A model generated the notes under the pieces. The model was not told the DNA's origin. It worked only from the letters and a program-made list of their open reading frames with translations, and searched no databases. From Candidatus Saccharimonadota bacterium (GTDB lineage Bacteria; Patescibacteriota; Saccharimonadia; Saccharimonadales; Saccharimonadaceae), in assembly GCA_017515125.1 (NCBI GenBank), contig JAFWHP010000011.1:1-5504 (forward strand): a stretch of DNA of 5,504 nt, given 5' to 3'. This document shows, piece by piece, positions 3,676 through 5,504 of the stretch (position 1 is the stretch's first letter; each line of letters begins with the position of its first letter). Both the position numbers and the translations under genes were made by a program.

Positions 3676-5504
3676 ATGCCTGAGTTTAAGCTACATTCCA
3701 AATATCAGCCGATGGGGGACCAGCCGGCAGCGATTAAGCAGCTGACGGATGGCGTTTTGTCTGGTGTGCATGAGCAAACACTCTTGGGGGTAACGGGATC
3801 GGGTAAAACTTTTACGATGGCAAATATTATTGAAAAAACCCAGAGGCCGACTTTGATACTGGCGCATAATAAAACCTTGGCAGCACAATTATACTCGGAG
3901 TTTCGGGAGTTTTTCCCGGAAAATGAAGTGCATTATTTTGTATCTTACTTTGATTATTATCAGCCAGAAGCTTATATCGCCTCGACAGACACTTACATTG
4001 AAAAAGATTCGATGATTAATGACGAAATTGATCGACTACGGCACGGGGCGACGGAAGCGCTTTTAACAAGGCGAGATGTAATTGTGGTGGCTTCAGTATC
4101 TTGTATTTATGGGATTGGTTCGCCAGAGAATTATACCGAGATGTCGCTGCCGTTATGGAAAATAAACGGTGCGTGGGTGATTAGCGATGGGGCTTCACGG
4201 GGCCGGGATTCCTCGCGCCCGTCTTCACGGGGCTCGGCCTCCTTGTACCTAGGCAGCAGCCTCCGGACCCCCCTCGAAACCCCATCGCCTAATCATCTAA
4301 CACAGCTGGAGTTTATTCGCCATCTCGTCAATATGCAATACCACCGCAACGACTTAGCATTTGAGCGGGGGAATTTTCGAGTGATGGGGGATACGATTGA
4401 TTTGTATCCAGCGAATGGAGAATATGCGTATCGGTTTGAATTTGGATTTGACACTTTGGAAGAAGTGAAAATCGTAGACCCGCTCACATTTGAAGTACGA
4501 GAAAGGCCAGATCATGTACATTTATTCCCAAATACTCACTATGCTACACCTAAAAGTCAGCTAGAAAAAGCACTAACGACGATAAGGGCAGAATTTGAAG
4601 AACGGCTGAAATATTTTGAAAAACATCAAAAATACCTAGAAGCACAGAGGCTTAGCCAACGGACGAAATACGACCTAGAAATGCTTAAAGAAACGGGGTT
4701 CGTGAAGGGTATCGAAAATTATTCCCGGCACCTAGATGGGCGCCAGCCAGGACAGCCGCCAAGCACATTGTTAGATTTCTTTCCGGAGGATTGGCTATTG
4801 TTTGTAGATGAATCGCATATGACTTTGCCGCAAGTGCGCGGAATGTACAACGGCGACCACGCGCGAAAATTAAACCTAGTGGAGTATGGATTTCGTTTGC
4901 CGAGCGCTTTAGATAATCGCCCGTTGACCTACGGAGAGTTTCAGCAGCACATCAACCAAGCGATTTATGTGTCGGCGACACCGGGGGAATATGAACTGGA
5001 GCACAGCCCAGAGCCGGCAGAGCAAGTGATTCGCCCGACGGGCTTGCTAGACCCAGAAATTGAAGTGCGACCTAGCGATGGACAAATCGATGACTTAATG
5101 GAAGAAATTGACAAACGCATTGCCAAGGGACAGAGAACACTGATTACGACTTTGACCAAGCGAATGGCGGAAGATTTAACTGATCATCTGAAAGAACGGA
5201 GCGTAAAAACAGCTTATATTCACTCAGACATTGATACTTTGGAGCGAGGAGATATATTACGTGATTTGCGAGAAGGAGTGTATGATGTGCTAGTGGGGAT
5301 CAATCTCTTACGTGAAGGGTTGGATTTGCCAGAAGTATCGTTGGTAGCCATATTAGACGCAGATAAGGAAGGGTTTTTACGTTCTGAATCAGCGCTAATT
5401 CAAACGATTGGGCGGGCGGCGCGGCACGAAGAGGGCAAAGTGATCATGTATGCCAATTTAATTACCGAAAGTATGGAAAGGGCGATTTCCGAGACAAACC
5501 GGCG
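3676..5504 (+). CDS. uvrB: Excinuclease ABC subunit B, 3'-truncated by window edge, with in-frame insertion
   Basis: UvrB is the damage-verifying helicase-like subunit of the UvrABC nucleotide excision repair system; UvrA loads it on DNA and it recruits UvrC. The frame is open from the ATG for 609 codons to the window edge. Visible are Walker A TGSGKT (40-45), the beta-hairpin [11 protein letters not shown] (91-101) that inserts between the DNA strands, QYHRND (221-226), QRTKYDLEM (328-336) and GIENYSRHL (345-353), DESH (378-381), [10 protein letters not shown] (431-440), RPTGLLDP (453-460), HSDID (516-520), [14 protein letters not shown] (541-554) and QTIGRAAR (576-583). The C-terminal roughly 100 residues, with the UVR motif that binds UvrC, lie outside the window. 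Relative to E. coli and B. subtilis UvrB there are 42 extra residues (about 167-208) at the start of domain 2, the UvrA-binding domain. FRVMG (234-238) replaces the usual FRVRG. All helicase motifs look intact, so the protein is probably functional. Confidence 0.95.
   Translation, partial: MPEFKLHSKYQPMGDQPAAIKQLTDGVLSGVHEQTLLGVTGSGKTFTMANIIEKTQRPTLILAHNKTLAAQLYSEFREFFPENEVHYFVSYFDYYQPEAYIASTDTYIEKDSMINDEIDRLRHGATEALLTRRDVIVVASVSCIYGIGSPENYTEMSLPLWKINGAWVISDGASRGRDSSRPSSRGSASLYLGSSLRTPLETPSPNHLTQLEFIRHLVNMQYHRNDLAFERGNFRVMGDTIDLYPANGEYAYRFEFGFDTLEEVKIVDPLTFEVRERPDHVHLFPNTHYATPKSQLEKALTTIRAEFEERLKYFEKHQKYLEAQRLSQRTKYDLEMLKETGFVKGIENYSRHLDGRQPGQPPSTLLDFFPEDWLLFVDESHMTLPQVRGMYNGDHARKLNLVEYGFRLPSALDNRPLTYGEFQQHINQAIYVSATPGEYELEHSPEPAEQVIRPTGLLDPEIEVRPSDGQIDDLMEEIDKRIAKGQRTLITTLTKRMAEDLTDHLKERSVKTAYIHSDIDTLERGDILRDLREGVYDVLVGINLLREGLDLPEVSLVAILDADKEGFLRSESALIQTIGRAARHEEGKVIMYANLITESMERAISETNR
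4174..4299 (+). repeat. Palindromic GC-rich in-frame insertion in uvrB (candidate RPE-like element)
   Basis: This 126-bp segment separates UvrB residues that are adjacent in other UvrBs. From the E of EMSLPL to the Y of MQY there are 68 residues, against 26 in E. coli and B. subtilis. Its ends are inverted repeats: 4174-4192 pairs with 4280-4299 (19 pairs, two of them G-U, with C4288 bulged). The pairing resumes at 4194-4196 with 4276-4278 and at 4199-4206 with 4263-4271 (A4267 bulged). G+C is 81/126 (64%), with more C than G, the opposite of the flanks. It is open only in the uvrB frame; the other two plus frames stop inside the left arm (TGA 4178-4180, TAG 4182-4184). The product is a Ser/Arg/Pro/Gly-rich, probably disordered loop. 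No transposase and no obvious target duplication is seen. Protein alignment alone allows the ends to shift by a codon (4171-4296). Confidence 0.8.
4192..4251 (+). repeat. Imperfect 30-nt tandem duplication inside the uvrB insertion
   Basis: Units 4192-4221 and 4222-4251 match at 20 of 30 positions. They share the 11-mer CTTCACGGGGC (4193-4203 and 4223-4233) and a later TCCT. The period of ten codons keeps the frame, so both units encode Ser-Arg-Gly at the same place. The first unit provides part of the inner stem of the hairpin, while the second lies in its tip. Confidence 0.6.

Noticed and set aside
3633..3701. Longer N-terminus for the DUF167 protein, starting at 3701
   Set aside because: It would overlap the start of uvrB, and the extra 23 residues have no family counterpart. 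The ATG at 3632 is placed correctly after a -10.
4174..4299. Intein or self-splicing intron in uvrB
   Set aside because: At 42 codons it is far too short for an intein, and it lacks splice-junction Cys/Ser-His-Asn patterns. It is also too short for a group I or II intron, and it leaves no need for removal because the frame is open.
4171..4300. Frameshift, pseudogene or assembly error in uvrB
   Set aside because: The frame stays open through the insert, both flanks are in the same frame, and all downstream motifs are intact. An assembly chimera would hardly give paired inverted ends and an exact multiple of three.
4295..4301. Integron attC site (ATCTAAC fits RYYYAAC)
   Set aside because: The sequence is at the 3' end of the palindrome, the wrong orientation for an attC, and no matching GTTRRRY partner is at the other end. 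No integrase or cassette is present.

Overview
This window is a compact, ordinary-looking housekeeping segment from what is most likely a member of the Patescibacteria/CPR, perhaps a Saccharibacteria (TM7) relative. That assignment is inference. It rests on the stripped-down prolyl-tRNA synthetase, short intergenic gaps, near absence of Shine-Dalgarno sequences, and the flavour of the LysRS and UvrB sequences. All four stop codons in the window are TAA, and no coding frame contains an internal TGA, so there is no sign of the UGA-to-glycine recoding of Gracilibacteria/SR1.

Layout, left to right: a promoter at the very edge and proS (36-1259, prolyl-tRNA synthetase without the editing domain); a 96-bp gap carrying promoter signals; greA (1356-1802, transcript cleavage factor) ending in a strong intrinsic terminator (1805-1839); lysS (1865-3346, class II lysyl-tRNA synthetase); a small hairpin terminator (3356-3379); a convergent small DUF167/YggU gene on the minus strand (3378-3632); a 43-bp divergent promoter region; and uvrB (from 3676 on the plus strand, running off the right edge without its stop codon). 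No stretch longer than about 100 bp lacks a gene. The genes serve translation (two aminoacyl-tRNA synthetases), transcription elongation (GreA) and nucleotide excision repair (UvrB). Each seems to have its own promoter rather than sharing one operon.

Two things stand out. First, uvrB carries an in-frame insertion of about 126 bp (about 4174-4299, 42 codons) at the start of its UvrA-binding domain 2. The insertion is bounded by long imperfect inverted repeats, is about 64% G+C in a roughly 40-45% G+C context, contains an imperfect 30-nt tandem duplication, and encodes a Ser/Arg/Pro/Gly-rich segment with no counterpart in known UvrBs. It resembles in principle the Rickettsia palindromic elements, which insert into genes and leave the reading frame open. 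I regard it as a candidate unrecognised protein-embedded palindromic element. Second, the same nine bases TGATATAAT precede proS, lysS and uvrB, and in proS, lysS and the DUF167 gene TATAAT lies exactly 6 nt before the ATG. This predicts leaderless transcripts.
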